Positions 21,448 to 32,766 of a DNA stretch of 64,000 nucleotides are shown here, one piece after another. How positions within the stretch are numbered: the stretch's first letter is position 1; each line of letters opens with the position of its first letter. Under the pieces are notes generated by a model. It made no database searches and had not been told where the DNA came from. It worked only from the letters and a program-made list of their open reading frames with translations. Made by a program: the position numbers and the translations under genes. This DNA is from Siderastrea radians (lineage: Eukaryota; Cnidaria; Anthozoa; Scleractinia; Rhizangiidae): the NCBI GenBank assembly GCA_964017195.1, contig OZ024895.1, positions 29,196,375 through 29,260,374 on the forward strand, given 5' to 3'.

Positions 21448-23745
21448 AGCTGTTGTCCTAGTTAGCACAGTTGTTAGGGGTCAGAGCCAAACTGCAGTGC
21501 GGGAAGTCGCGGATCAGAATTCTGGCCGGACCAGCACTCAATTGTCATATTGGCAATTGGAATAATTTATTGGCATAGTGGGAGGTCCTGTCTTCAATGT
21601 GGGGACGCTCCATACAGCTTAAAAAAGTACAAGTAAATAACTACTAAGTACGTGACAATTCCGGTTGTGACCACCCCATATGCCAGCACGTGGTCGGTTA
21701 GGTGTGATTTCTCTGACAGGCTTCTAGTAAGTGAATGAGACCACAATTCTGTTGACAGACACAGGTCACTGGGAATTTGCCAAGTGCTGAATAACAATGC
21801 TGGACGATGTTGGTTCCGCTGGGCCACCGCGGAAAACATCATCCAACGAAATTGTATTTAATTTGGATCCGTTTGAAGGACCCGTTAGACTGGGTGGCAA
21901 ATGCTCCATTCAGCAATCACTGGAAGTCTGCCCACTAGGTGTTTCATTTTGTAGTAAAACACACCCCATAGTTTGAGAGCGTTCGAAAGAAGATGTTAGA
22001 GAAATGAATTGAAGCACCTAACTTCCTGTGAAAGGTATAATGGAAAGCTGTAGCCTTCAGCGTAGACTAGTATCAAAGACCATCACGGCAACCACGTGCC
22101 AAACTACCACGACTGATGCAACTTTTCCACAAACCAGTCTGTTTTGACAATAATGTGCTTTAGTGAACAATAGCCAGACCAAACAAGTTACTGTAAAATC
22201 GCCAGAAGGTTACCAAAATAGGTTTCATAACAGTATCAATACTGAAACAATCACGAGGGTGCTCCGGGAGACTCTTACATACACTGACGGCTCCTTTCCG
22301 GGAAGTGTGTTCTTGTATATGCGGCCGGTGCTCCAGATAAGAAAGGATGTTAAGTAAAAACTAGATATCGACGCTGGCCAACTGAACGGATGATAAATGC
22401 ATGCCCGAAATTTGCATGAAAGAGTCCCACCTCGTTTACCCTTAAAAAGTCCTCCATGGCTCCCTTTTTTTTCTTTCAAAAAGTCGAATATTAGACACTA
22501 AACAAGTTTTTTCTAATACAAAACTAAAGTATTAATTATTGCTTTAGGCTCTTGATTACTTTGACTTTACAACAGTTATGATAGTTATTTAACCAGCTTC
22601 ATTTTATTACAAAAAATGAAAAAAAAAAAAAAAGATAAAGTCAGCTAATGTTGATTTTTCTTCATTTTTTGATAAGCCTTTTATAGGAATAATACGATTT
22701 AAAGCGTAAACGAACTACATTATTTTCGTTTAATTTTGTTAAGCTACATTGATGTGCCCTGGAGAGACTGAACTATCGTTCCGGGTGAAGCAAAGGGACA
22801 CAGTAAGTAACAAGGATTGACGCTCAGATTAAAAGAACTTCGAGAAAATCTATACCCCTGGTATATTACATAATTATCATAAATTTCAAGGACGACTTTC
22901 TGCAAAATAATGACAAAATTCTGGCTTTGCCAACGTCATTTTGATTGATGTTAATTTCTAATTGTAAGAGTTAAAAAAAACTGTCTACAGCTGTACAAGT
23001 CGCCATTGCAACTTTTCAACACCCAAAGAATACATGCAAGCCTCTTGGTTCAACCACAGGTTCACCATGTTCAATTTGTGTGGCGGACTTTGCTTTTCAG
23101 TATGGATCATTCAGGTAGCCCTGCCAAATGCAATGTTTAGGCCTTTGTAACTCTTTGAAACGAAATAAAAGCACTTTTAAGTGCTTTTTAGTATGCTTAA
23201 AAGTATACTATCTTGACGGTTTCGTAGGTTATTTCAATTTTTTTTTGGTCTTCGCTGATTTGAAGCTTGCTAGATCTGACTTTGAAAAGTTTGATCTGAT
23301 TTTCAAAAGTTCGATTCATGTAGAAGTACAAGGTGCAGGGTAAGTCAAACTCATAAAAACCCAATGCAAAAGGAAAGTCCACCACACAAGCAGATGATGG
23401 TGAATTTCCAGTAAACTTGCCAGAATATCTCACATACCCAAAGCTTTGCACCCAATACACACGTACTCATGATGGGGGGGGGGGGAGGGGGTGGGGTGGG
23501 GAAGGCTTACTCCCACAGAGCTAATATACATTAATTAAGCATACAGCTATGCAAGATTAATGCATAATTATGCAAGGTACACAATTTGGACCTGACTTTC
23601 ATAAAATGTGTGGTTTTGAGGTCTAGAAAATATTTCATTCTCAGTGTAACTGGTCTGACATGTCCTACATGTACCCAAACGCTAATTGAGTACCCCAACG
23701 GGTTCTTAAGAGATTTGTCCTCATACACTGGATAATACCAGCTCT

Positions 23746-24284
23746 TACCGTACCCAAATTGTGAATTAGCCAATCAGAAGCCTTGTTTACTGTCATGATT
23801 TTCTACGATATCAAGTCACTGACCTGATATCCTACGATATCATGGACAGTTTGTGAAACTCACATTTTTTTTGCAGACTTTAGAGGAAAAAATTACAACA
23901 GAAATACAACGAAACGTAAAACTATTACATTTGTTAAACGAGAAAGTAATTTGTTTAACGGTAAGAGAGGGGGAAAAATACAATTTCGCGCCAAAATTGG
24001 AAGCGGCTACACTGGCGGGCGCTCGCGTGAACTTAACGGACAGCGCTGAAACTTTTTTGGTTTCAAAATGGAACCGTGTTTTCCAAATTTCTTTCTAAAC
24101 TTGGACTTCCAAGATTCAGAAAATGAAACTCCAAACAAAAGAATTAAATAAAATGGCAGATGAGGAGTTGGAGAAGAGTATTGACGACCAGAAAAGTGTA
24201 AATACGTGTCGCTCTACAACGCCTGACTGATCACGGTAACTGGAAAAAAAAAAGCCGGGTTTTAGGACGAATTTGGGTACGGTA
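23746..24284. mobile_element. possible TIR element, ~0.54 kb
   Basis: TACCGTACCCAAATT at 23746 recurs inverted as AATTTGGGTACGGTA ending at 24284. An internal ATCCTACGATATCATGG/ATTTTCTACGATATCA inverted pair sits near 23798-23845. No target duplication was found and no transposase is visible. Confidence 0.55.
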
Positions 24285-24285
24285 A

Positions 24286-24450
24286 ATACCTAATCGCACC
24301 TTTTTTGGTACGCTTCGGCAGCATATCAAGCTCGTTTGGTCTCACCATGGGTATTTTGGCTCGACTACGTCTTGCCAAAATATGAACCATGGCTCGACCA
24401 AACTCGCCTGATATGCCGCCGAAGCATACCAAAAAGGTACGATTAGGTAT
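24286..24450. repeat. 165-bp hairpin (foldback) element
   Basis: Arms of about 75 bases pair almost throughout: ATACCTAATCGCACCTTTTT at the left is matched by AAAAAGGTACGATTAGGTAT at the right, continuing through TTCGGCAGCATATCA/TGATATGCCGCCGAA and GGTCTCACCATGGG/AACCATGGCTCGACC to a tiny loop near 24366-24374. It directly abuts the TIR pair to its left and lies about 120 bases beyond the lipase stop codon, in its likely 3' UTR or just downstream. Confidence 0.85.
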
Positions 24451-24570
24451 AAATAATATCCTGATATTGTCTAAAATATCACTCATTGTCTTGAGTCTTG
24501 CTATATTTCGCGATATTACCCTCCGAAATAACAATATTATTACAACTCATACTATTACTATCAGTGATAG

Positions 24571-25757
24571 CTAATCTTGATGACTTTCCATAGGTAAAGC
24601 AGCAGGTCGAGTGGTTAAAGAATAATCACACAAGTTCTCTCCCTGTAGAAACCTGAGAGTATCGTCAAACCCTAACTGCACTAAACTCTCTATTCCTTCC
24701 CTTCTAGGAGGAACAAATATTTGAAGTTCCCTTTGGAGATTTTCTCTGTTTACGTAGATGTTCATATTACGAAAAGTGACATCAGTGAAGCCCTGAGACT
24801 CGTCCTGTGGGCAGATATCATTGTGTTTACCGCTAAATGGAGAAACGCGGATAGTTCGGCCGAACGGAAGCCTTGGCAAATTATCACTTAGTCCACCATC
24901 GACCCAGGTCTGTCAACAGAACCAAAGAAATGTACTGAAACTCAGACTGTTCTCACATAAAATATGCATGAAAAAACACAACGTTGATAAAGAAATCATT
25001 CCTTCTAGAGGAAAGGAATGGTTTTCAGGCTACATTCTTAACAACCATAGCTACACAGTATACCCCTTTCACTGCCATGGGAAATGCTTCTATTTTGTAA
25101 GATACAGTAATAAGAAGTGTCCAGTGTGCACGTATAGTTTATTTTGCAGGGCTCTCCATGTGAGGGTTTTTTTTGTTGAATATTGACATGGCCTTAGAAT
25201 TGTAAGAGGAACAAGAAAAGCCCTAGGGGCATTAGACCCCCCCCCATTGTTCTCCCTCCCTTCAGCGTGCAAAATATATTACCGTCACTCAAGATACGAG
25301 CCCACAATGTAAGGCGGAAGTTCGTGACGAATTTGTTTGGCCGATTGAAAACCAGCAGTCTGAGGCTGGTGACCAACAAAAAGACAGAAGAACAGGAACG
25401 AAAAAAAAAGGTATTACTAACCCCGTCCTGGTGGTGGGGTAAAAAGTCTCATATACAAGGGGAACAATTTCCTAGTTTCAATGTGCACACCCCTGTGTTA
25501 TTTATGAGTCAAAATGTCATTCGACTTGACTTTATGGTACTTTTAGGAGTGAGAGAGTTCAAGGAGGTCTCAGACACTTCACATTCTAGCGAAGGAAAGC
25601 ACATGACTACAATGCTGAACACAAAATACTTATAATCAACAAAGAATATTACCTGTCCTTTAAATTTTGGAAATTTCAGCCCGGCATAGAAAGGAATGTA
25701 GCAGCTTGCCAGTAAAACCTAGCAAACCAAAACAAGATTTCAGACTAGGTTTTCTAG

Positions 25758-25832
<75 letters not shown>

Positions 25833-26614
25833 GTCCTTTCCTATGTGTTCCATGTTATCTTAATACATTTTATGCATTAGGGTGCTAAATATATATATAT
25901 ATATATATTTTGTTCTTTTTCACTGCATACTCTAATTGAGTGCTGGGAAGCACAGAAGTTACTTTTTTGTCCTCTGAGACCTAGTAAGGCAAGGTTAAAA
26001 TTACATGTAGCAAAGGAAACATATTTGTATATTTTGCAGCATAATAGACCTCCTGACCTCACAATGTGGCCTGGAAAATTGCCACATACTTTTAATACAT
26101 GTACCAGAAGCCCTTCTTAACAATGGATTTAAGGGAAGATTTGTTAAAAAGAAGATGAGTGACTATAAATGTTGACTTCCATGAACACAGTTTAAAAAAA
26201 TAGGTTAAACTTTACCTGTATCAAGTCTTCTTTTGAGTCAAATTCAGATATGATAACATTCTTCCTTTCCTTTAAACTTGTTACAGAAATAAAAAGCCTT
26301 CCCGAGGCAACCTTGTGTGAATTTGATGGCAGATGAAGTTCAAGACCTTTTCTTACGTTTCCCACCAAGTCAAACTGTGGATTGAAGGGTCCCAGTGGGT
26401 GTTTGCGAGCCTCATTGGTAAGATCAATTACATAATCAGAACACTTGTTTAAGGGAGCTGATGTTGCTAGCACTGCAGCAACTAGTGATCCTGCAGAAGC
26501 TCCCGCAAAAGCAGTTACATTCTTGAGAAACTGAGGTGCATGAGACGAAAGACAGGCTGCGACTCCAAGGTGATAAACTCCAAGAAAACCACAGCCTGCA
26601 AATGACAGGTTCAT
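24571..26614 (-). CDS. patatin-like phospholipase (PNPLA1-5 type), three coding exons
   Basis: Exons 26614-26216, 25718-25653 and 24909-24571 all join in phase 0 at GT/AG sites and give 267 residues. The N-terminus MNLSFAGCGFLGVYHLGVA holds the GxGxxG oxyanion loop (residues 7-12). GASAG holds nucleophile Ser40, and WVDGG supplies the dyad Asp159. The mid part (ASGRLFISVTSLKERKNVIISEF) and IRVSPFSGKHNDICPQDES are typical of adipose triglyceride lipase/PNPLA4-type acyl hydrolases acting on neutral lipids or retinyl esters at membranes and lipid droplets. The short C-terminus is closest in length to PNPLA4 (about 250 residues); the long regulatory tail of PNPLA2 is absent. An acceptor (TTTTTTCAG) lies 6 bases before the ATG, so a 5' UTR exon exists upstream. 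A donor-like GTATTAT in the GC-rich block near 29350 is one candidate for its end. The precise subfamily is not resolved. Confidence 0.9.
25763..25832. repeat. (AATC)n microsatellite in lipase intron
   Basis: About 17 uninterrupted tetranucleotide units are visible, followed by an (AT)n run at about 25890-25910 in the next stretch of the same intron. Confidence 0.95.
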
Positions 26615-27649
26615 GAGATCTGAAAAAATTAAAATTAATATCATTACAAAGTGAGCATACATGTGATTATAAGACTTCGAAGAAAGAAAAATACTTTCTA
26701 CATGGATGAACACTAGCTGAAAAAATGAATGGTAGTACTGTAAACCGATTTGAAAATAAAAGCAAAGGTATAAAAGAGGAACGATGGGATGCAAAGGAAT
26801 TATGGGAAGATGGCACTGACAAGCTTGTTACTCTGCAGTTTTTTTATTGACATTCAGGAGATAAAGTTTTTATATCTGGAGGATTTATGAGATATGCTCA
26901 TGTTGTCTGCATGGTGAGAATAAAAGCAAGTTCTCTACATGTATTTCCCAGAAAACCATTAGATCATATCAAGGTTTAGTGTAGAGGTTTGGTTGAAGTT
27001 GGCCTCTGCCAAATGCAAAGTCATCTCCAATGGCAAGGCAAAGGACAAGAGAACAAAGTGAGAAGAACAAAGAATGAGGAGGGGTACATTTGGATTTAAC
27101 ATCTGAAAAGCTGTTCTTCAAACAAGGTAATTTACCAATCATTTTGCCAAAATGTTTCACTAGCAACCTGAAGTTAGTTCCACTGACATTTATTCTCCCA
27201 TTAATAAGAGCAACTAATAAAAAGTTTGGTATCTGAAAATATCACTATCAATTTGTACATTACCACTTTTCCATTAAAGAGACAGTATCCCACCAAAAGA
27301 TCAAAATTAAAGTTACCTAACTTCCATGTTCTACCACCAAATGACACCCAAAATTACAAACGTGCAGCATAGTAACTGGATCAAAGGATTCTACACAGCA
27401 AAACAGAACAAGTATTATGGGGAGAGAGTTTAGGATTACAAGAATGTACATTATGTGACTGGATTGCTGTTCCTTTCATTGATTTCGGGAGAGGATGTCC
27501 AGAAAACAAGTTTTCCATTCTGGTGGGGCTTTGAGTTTTTAAGCTGTTATTTTTTCTCTTGCATTGCGTTTTTTCCTCGCTTCCATTGCTTTGGTTTTTT
27601 TCAATAAAAAATTATAATAAAACAAGCTTACAACATTTCCTGGCTACAG

Positions 27650-28125
27650 GCAAACCTGTATTAAGCGGCCACCCTTGAGGAATGGGTAACTGACCGCTTA
27701 ATACAGGTTGAAGGTTTAATAATAGGTTTGACTGACCTAGAAAGGAGATCAAGGAAAGGAAGCTTTAAAGTAGAGAAAGACCTGTCATAAGAAGAATTGT
27801 CCGCAAAGCCGATTTTATATCTCTCCTTGTGATAGAAGAAAAGAAGCTACAGAATTTGTTTACTGGCAGGCCACACAACAATACATTTACTGCATATATC
27901 TATGACTTTTCTCAACAAAGTTACCATTTATTACAGGTGAAGGCAATAAAAATAAATTGGGAGCTGAGTGACCACGACTGCTTAATTAATAGAGGTGACC
28001 TCTCAATAGAGGTCAAGTTTACAGTAATTAAGGGGAGAATTTTCGGGGACATTTTTAACTGGTCACTTAATAGAGGCTGAGGGTCACTCAGCTTCATACA
28101 GGTTCGCTTATTACAGGTTTGACTA
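27650..28125. repeat. degenerate ACCGCTTAATACAGGTT repeats
   Basis: Variants of CTGTATTAAGCGGCCAC / GACCGCTTAATACAGGTT recur in both orientations at 27655-27710 and again as GGTCACTTAATAGAGGCTG and TTATTACAGGTTTGACTAC at 28060-28125. This is the pattern of an interspersed family with inverted ends. Confidence 0.6.
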
Positions 28126-30307
28126 CATTCATGGTGTTCATGTATTGTCCCGAATACTGTCTGGCTTTAAAAAGTTCAAAATACTTGTAATATCTTAAAG
28201 CAAGCCCATTACAATTTTCACACAGGGGCAGGGATGGAAATTAGACTTGCCCACTCATGTATGTGAGTGTAAAATCTTCCTGGGGGAGTACAAATTGTCA
28301 ATTTTTTTGGTGACGTTCTTAAAGTCACTCATGGATATGGCATCGTGCTGTCAAAATTTAGCTTCCAGCCCTGCAGGCGCCAACTGAGCCCTCTTAAGCT
28401 ACATAAGGCAATTTCTAAGATAACACTGCTCTCTACACAGTCACCTTTCGACTGATGTCACTTGCCTTTGTAGAGAGCAGTTAACATTTTAGAGAGGTTT
28501 TAAGAAAAACATTTGAATGAATGGATCAGAGGTAAGGCAGGAAAAAACATCATGGCCATTGTGGAAATCAGTTGGCCATCATTTAATTTGGAGGTGGCCA
28601 TAAATAGAGATCTGACTTTAACTGCATGTCTGTCTCAGTACAGCTTAGGCTATATTTTACGTAGGTTGTGCTGAAGATCTTTGGGTTGGGTTTTAGGAGA
28701 GTTGGCATTAAGAAATTAGAACAGTTCTTGGTATGTCCTGGTATGTCTTTGGTACAGCTGTATGTGATTTATCAGGAATGCACTCAAACGTACAGCTACA
28801 ATAAAACACAGTTCTGTCCTAATGCAGTGCTATGCACGGGACTATCCACTGATATCTTTATCTATGAGGTATTGTTTCTGTGATGTTTAGTTACACAGTA
28901 GCTAGTTTAGTCTTTTGTATCTCACCGCAGTCTCTCTCTCACAGTACACCAATTAAGAGAGAACCCTGTCAGTAACATATGCATTTCTGTACATCTACGC
29001 TAATGTATCAAGGTAGGGGTAGAGAAAACTCTGTTTATAAAGTCACGACAACATAAAGATATCTAACCTCCTGATCCAAAATTAGTATTTTAGGCAGGTA
29101 CAAACTGCGTAGTAAAAATAAGGTAGGGTAACTGTATATTGTTTTAGGCCATTAAATTGTAATAAATAAGCGTCAAGCTCAGTCGAAAATTTGCGTAAGC
29201 GAGTTCCTGGTCTCCTACGCAGCCGTTTTTTTCAGTGGCAAGTCCTAGGCAAAGAAATGTTTCTCAAAAGAAAAATGTGTTTGCTTGCTCCACTTAGATA
29301 ACCGTTTTTAGAAACTATATAAATGTAGTACTGGAATGTAGAATATAATACCTTCTGATCGCAGCAGACAAGCCCGGAATATTCGACCGAACAAACAACC
29401 ATCGATGGACGAAACGAACTTCGAACGAGCAATAACACTATGACAAAGTAACCGAGCCTCTGCAAGAGAGAACGGTTGCGAAGCCCCTTTCCTAGAACGT
29501 CAGAACCTTTGGACTGGACTGGCAATTTTTGGAAGGACGCGAAGGCCGAGACCACATTTTAGAAAATACGCGTGCCAGAAAAGCCTCTGGCACCCAGGAT
29601 AGAGGTCAAAATTGTAAAAGAGGGGCAAACAATTTTCTGTTGTTGCTGTCGTAAATGTCTTTTTATGGGTGGGGGTGGGATGGGGCATTAATTCAGACAA
29701 CAAGCCCATTTTAGCAAAAAGAACAACTTGCAAGGATAACAGCAAAATCAACAACAAGTCGGGGGATAAGCTAGTTACATTCTGAGGTGTCAGTTGTTGT
29801 TGGTACAGTATGCTTGTTTCATGGTGTGTTCTGTTGTGCCTGCTTGTTGCTTGGGCAATTAATTTTTATGGATGTTTACCATGTGACTTCATTGCAAAAA
29901 GTAGAACTGCTTGGCTATTGGGATAAAAATTGCCCAAAAGGCAAGATACAAAAGGTCATTAAGCTAGGCATGCACTGGAGCAACAGAGAACAAGGCGATA
30001 ACATAAAGTGAAGTGATCAAGGTTTACTGGCTTTTATTCCAGCATAACATGTCTGAGACAGATTGCAATTGAATGTTAAATCTGCTTTTTAACCAATGCA
30101 TAAACTCATAATTATTCTAATGCCACATGGCAAACCAAGCCGAGAAATGTGCAATTATTTACAAATCACTGTACAACTGCTTATTTTTTATTTTGTTTTT
30201 AGTTTATTAATTTACAGTTACAATTTCGAAAAACTGAGCCGGAATAAATTTTAAAATACATGTAGAATTATTAAAATACAAATAAATGTCCTGGAGTGAT
30301 CACATGT

Positions 30308-30525
30308 GTATGATTCATACCAAATTTCACTCTATCAGTTATCACTTCATCGTACAGTAGACTCTGATTTCTCAAACAGACTACGAGCAGTTTCTCTTCT
30401 GCTTTACACATGCACTGTATGATTCATACCAAATTTCACTCTATCAGTTATCACTTCATCGTACAGTAGACTCTGATTTCTCAAACAGACTACGAGCAGT
30501 TTCTCTTCTGCTTTACACATGCACA
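30308..30525. repeat. perfect 109-bp tandem duplication
   Basis: The unit from TATGATTCATACC to TTTACACATGCAC occurs twice head to tail without visible differences, implying a very recent event. The block beginning CTACGAGCAG and the following GCGATTCTTGCGCTCGCTTG belong to a dispersed repeat also seen at about 52010-52200. Confidence 0.9.
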
Positions 30526-30639
30526 CGTTTCCATGGGTCAGGCGATTCTTGCGCTCGCTTGCACATTTTTTATGCTCAACTATCACTTAGAGGAAGGAGA
30601 AGAAGGAGCATTTTTAAGGATCAGGTGGCCTACTCGAGT

Positions 30640-31016
30640 AAGCAACAAGCAAGTTACAGATACATGTATAATGCCTGTCAACAGAATAAGTGATGAGATA
30701 AGAAGATGTCGATGGCATTGGATTGAAAATGTCCTCTGTGGTGATAAATCGGGTGACTGCATGGTGGCATTAGGATGGTAGCCAGAGAAAAAGACAACAA
30801 TAGGGAGACCAAAAATGACCTGGCGATGGACAGTGGAAGCAGAGAGAAAAAAGGCAGGGTGGCCGATTGAGGCACTACGAGAGCAGCAGCCAAAGACAGA
30901 GAAACCTGGCGGGAGAATGTTATGGACTTATGTTCCTACTGGCATGTGATGTTGATGATGACAATGACGACGATGATGATGATGATGATGACGATGATGA
31001 TGACGATGATGATGAT
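30640..31016 (+). mobile_element. LINE 3' end with (GAT)n tail
   Basis: A conceptual frame reads RISDEIRRCRWHWIENVL, then after a TAG at 30779 GRPKMTWRWTVEAERKKAGW. This matches the C-terminal region common to many metazoan non-LTR retrotransposon proteins (IGH, GRP..TWRR..E). A GATGATGAC-rich microsatellite tail (about 30950-31016) follows, as at LINE 3' ends. It is severely 5' truncated with at least one stop, so dead. Confidence 0.75.
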
Positions 31017-32689
31017 CCCTGAGCAGAAAGAGAGACTGATTATAGACTAGAAGTTCAACACAGCCAACAGTTTATTGAGCAGCATAAATCATGAAAATGG
31101 GTCTATGGTCAAGATAGTGGGGGATTCAAGATAGACAGGGTCAGAGACAGCATGCACTTAAGGTGATTCCATAGAAAAAGAAGTTGTAATGAGAATTTGT
31201 TGAAACTTTGCACAGTTACTAATTACACCTAGTACATTAAAAAAATAAAATAAAAAGAGGGGGTCACCGGGTCTGATTTCACGTTACGGGGCTGTAGTAC
31301 ATAGGTGCTTTGCTATCCTTAGACAGCAATATTAAAAAAACCTATCCTTGTACTAGAGACACCCATTACTTCAACAAAGTTATAACTGGCAATGAAATAT
31401 AAGCATTATTCTTACGATAGAAGTACAATGTTACAGTAAAACGTCTTAAAATTGCCATAACAATGAAACTAATTTGAAATAATAGGCAAATCGAGCGTCT
31501 GCACGGTTCCAGTGAAACGCCTAAAATCGGACTGTAATAGTGAATCAACCAGAATATTTCAAAACTGAATAACGAAAAATGCTTCAAATTTGAATATATC
31601 ATGTTAAGTCGTATTTTCCTTAAATAAATGGAATAAAAAAGTGGGGTCACTGAGTTCGTTTGGGAGAAAACGACCATTTATTTCTCTGAACAGCTCAGCT
31701 TCCATAGAAAACCTATCAAGTTCTGAATGCGCACCCACTCGTGCATGCGCTAATCACGCAATAAATGATGTGCAGAAAGGATGTGCAATGCAATTGAATG
31801 GAATCACGTTAACATGTCAAACCTCTCATAGGCAAGCACCTCCTCTGGGTGACTTCACTTTATCTGGCATTTGGGTGGCTGCTTATAAGAGGTTTCATTT
31901 GATCATGAAAATAATAATTATATTGCCAAAAGAAAACAAATAATAAATAAATAATTATATAAAAACAACTGCAATTCGCAGGTACTATGAATACTCTGTT
32001 TCTTGAAACCTATGAGAAAAAAGAAAAGAAATCTCAGTATAAAGCACAGAATAATGAGCTATAACTGAATCATGATGCATTATAATTGTCATCTTGATCC
32101 CTCAGCTACAACAGTTGGTGGCAAGAACTACTTGCCCACTCACCCTAAGCAGTGCAGGGATGTAGTAGTAGCTGGTCAAATGAACTCAGTGCTACATGAA
32201 TAATACGTTCACCTTGATCTTGATCGGTGTTTTGGTAGATAATATGCCAGGACATTTTAGGAGTTGTGTAGTATTTTTGTGAGCCCCCAGGGGTGAGGAA
32301 AAATGCGAGCAATGAGTAAACTGTCCACGTGCTTGTGGACCAACACAATGAATAAGAAGTTTATTATTTCACTGTAATTTGTTTTAATTTGCTTTGTCCT
32401 CCTTCAGCAAAAAACCAGTGAAACCGGGACTGTACAGTAGAATACATTGGCATATTTTACACATTCTCTTGCCCTTATATGGTAAAACGTCACAATAGTG
32501 GAATAATAATTACCAATACTACATGAAAATGTTTAATGTTTATTCTTTTTTTGTTCGAATGAATTCTGCTACATATATATGCATATGTCCTTTTTGATAG
32601 AATTATTGTAATCTACAGTGTATTGTTGTAATTTATTATTGTTTTTTCTTGTCTGTTTGAATTTATTTTTGAGGGCCATAATGTTAGAA

Positions 32690-32760
32690 AACTGTAAAAG
32701 GTTAATATGTCCACCCTCGTTAAATAAAGTGTATTGTATTGTATTGTATTGTATTGTATT
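32690..32760 (+). mobile_element. retroelement 3' end with (TGTAT)n tail in POLR1H 3' UTR
   Basis: CCACCCTCGTTAAATAAAG is followed by four to five GTATT units, the layout of a non-LTR 3' end. The same CTTTATTTAACGAGGGTGG core occurs inverted at about 44605-44625 next to an (AAT)n array. The microsatellite ends within about 8 bases of the POLR1H stop codon, in the opposite orientation to that gene. Confidence 0.7.
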
Positions 32761-32766
32761 GATTTC

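Larger units (their letters stand above)
20770..24570. other. spacer between the two lipase terminal exons
   Basis: No exon was recognised on either strand. It contains a tRNA-like SINE head (21373-21447), an A14 tract near 22620, a G-run at about 23476, a TIR pair (23746-24284) and a large hairpin (24286-24450). Confidence 0.5.
26615..32766. other. intergenic between lipase and POLR1H, repeat-rich
   Basis: No protein-coding gene is recognised, apart from a probable 5' UTR exon of the lipase. A GC-richer block at about 29360-29560 may be its promoter. Repeats present: a CTTAATACAGGTTTGAC family (27650-28125), a 109-bp tandem duplication (30308-30525), a LINE 3' end (about 30640-31016) and a second retroelement tail next to POLR1H. 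Confidence 0.5.

Noticed and set aside
29232..29757. Minus-strand frame considered as an N-terminal exon of the lipase
   Set aside because: Joining at its donor in the available phase puts a stop immediately before the lipase start, so at most it is 5' UTR.
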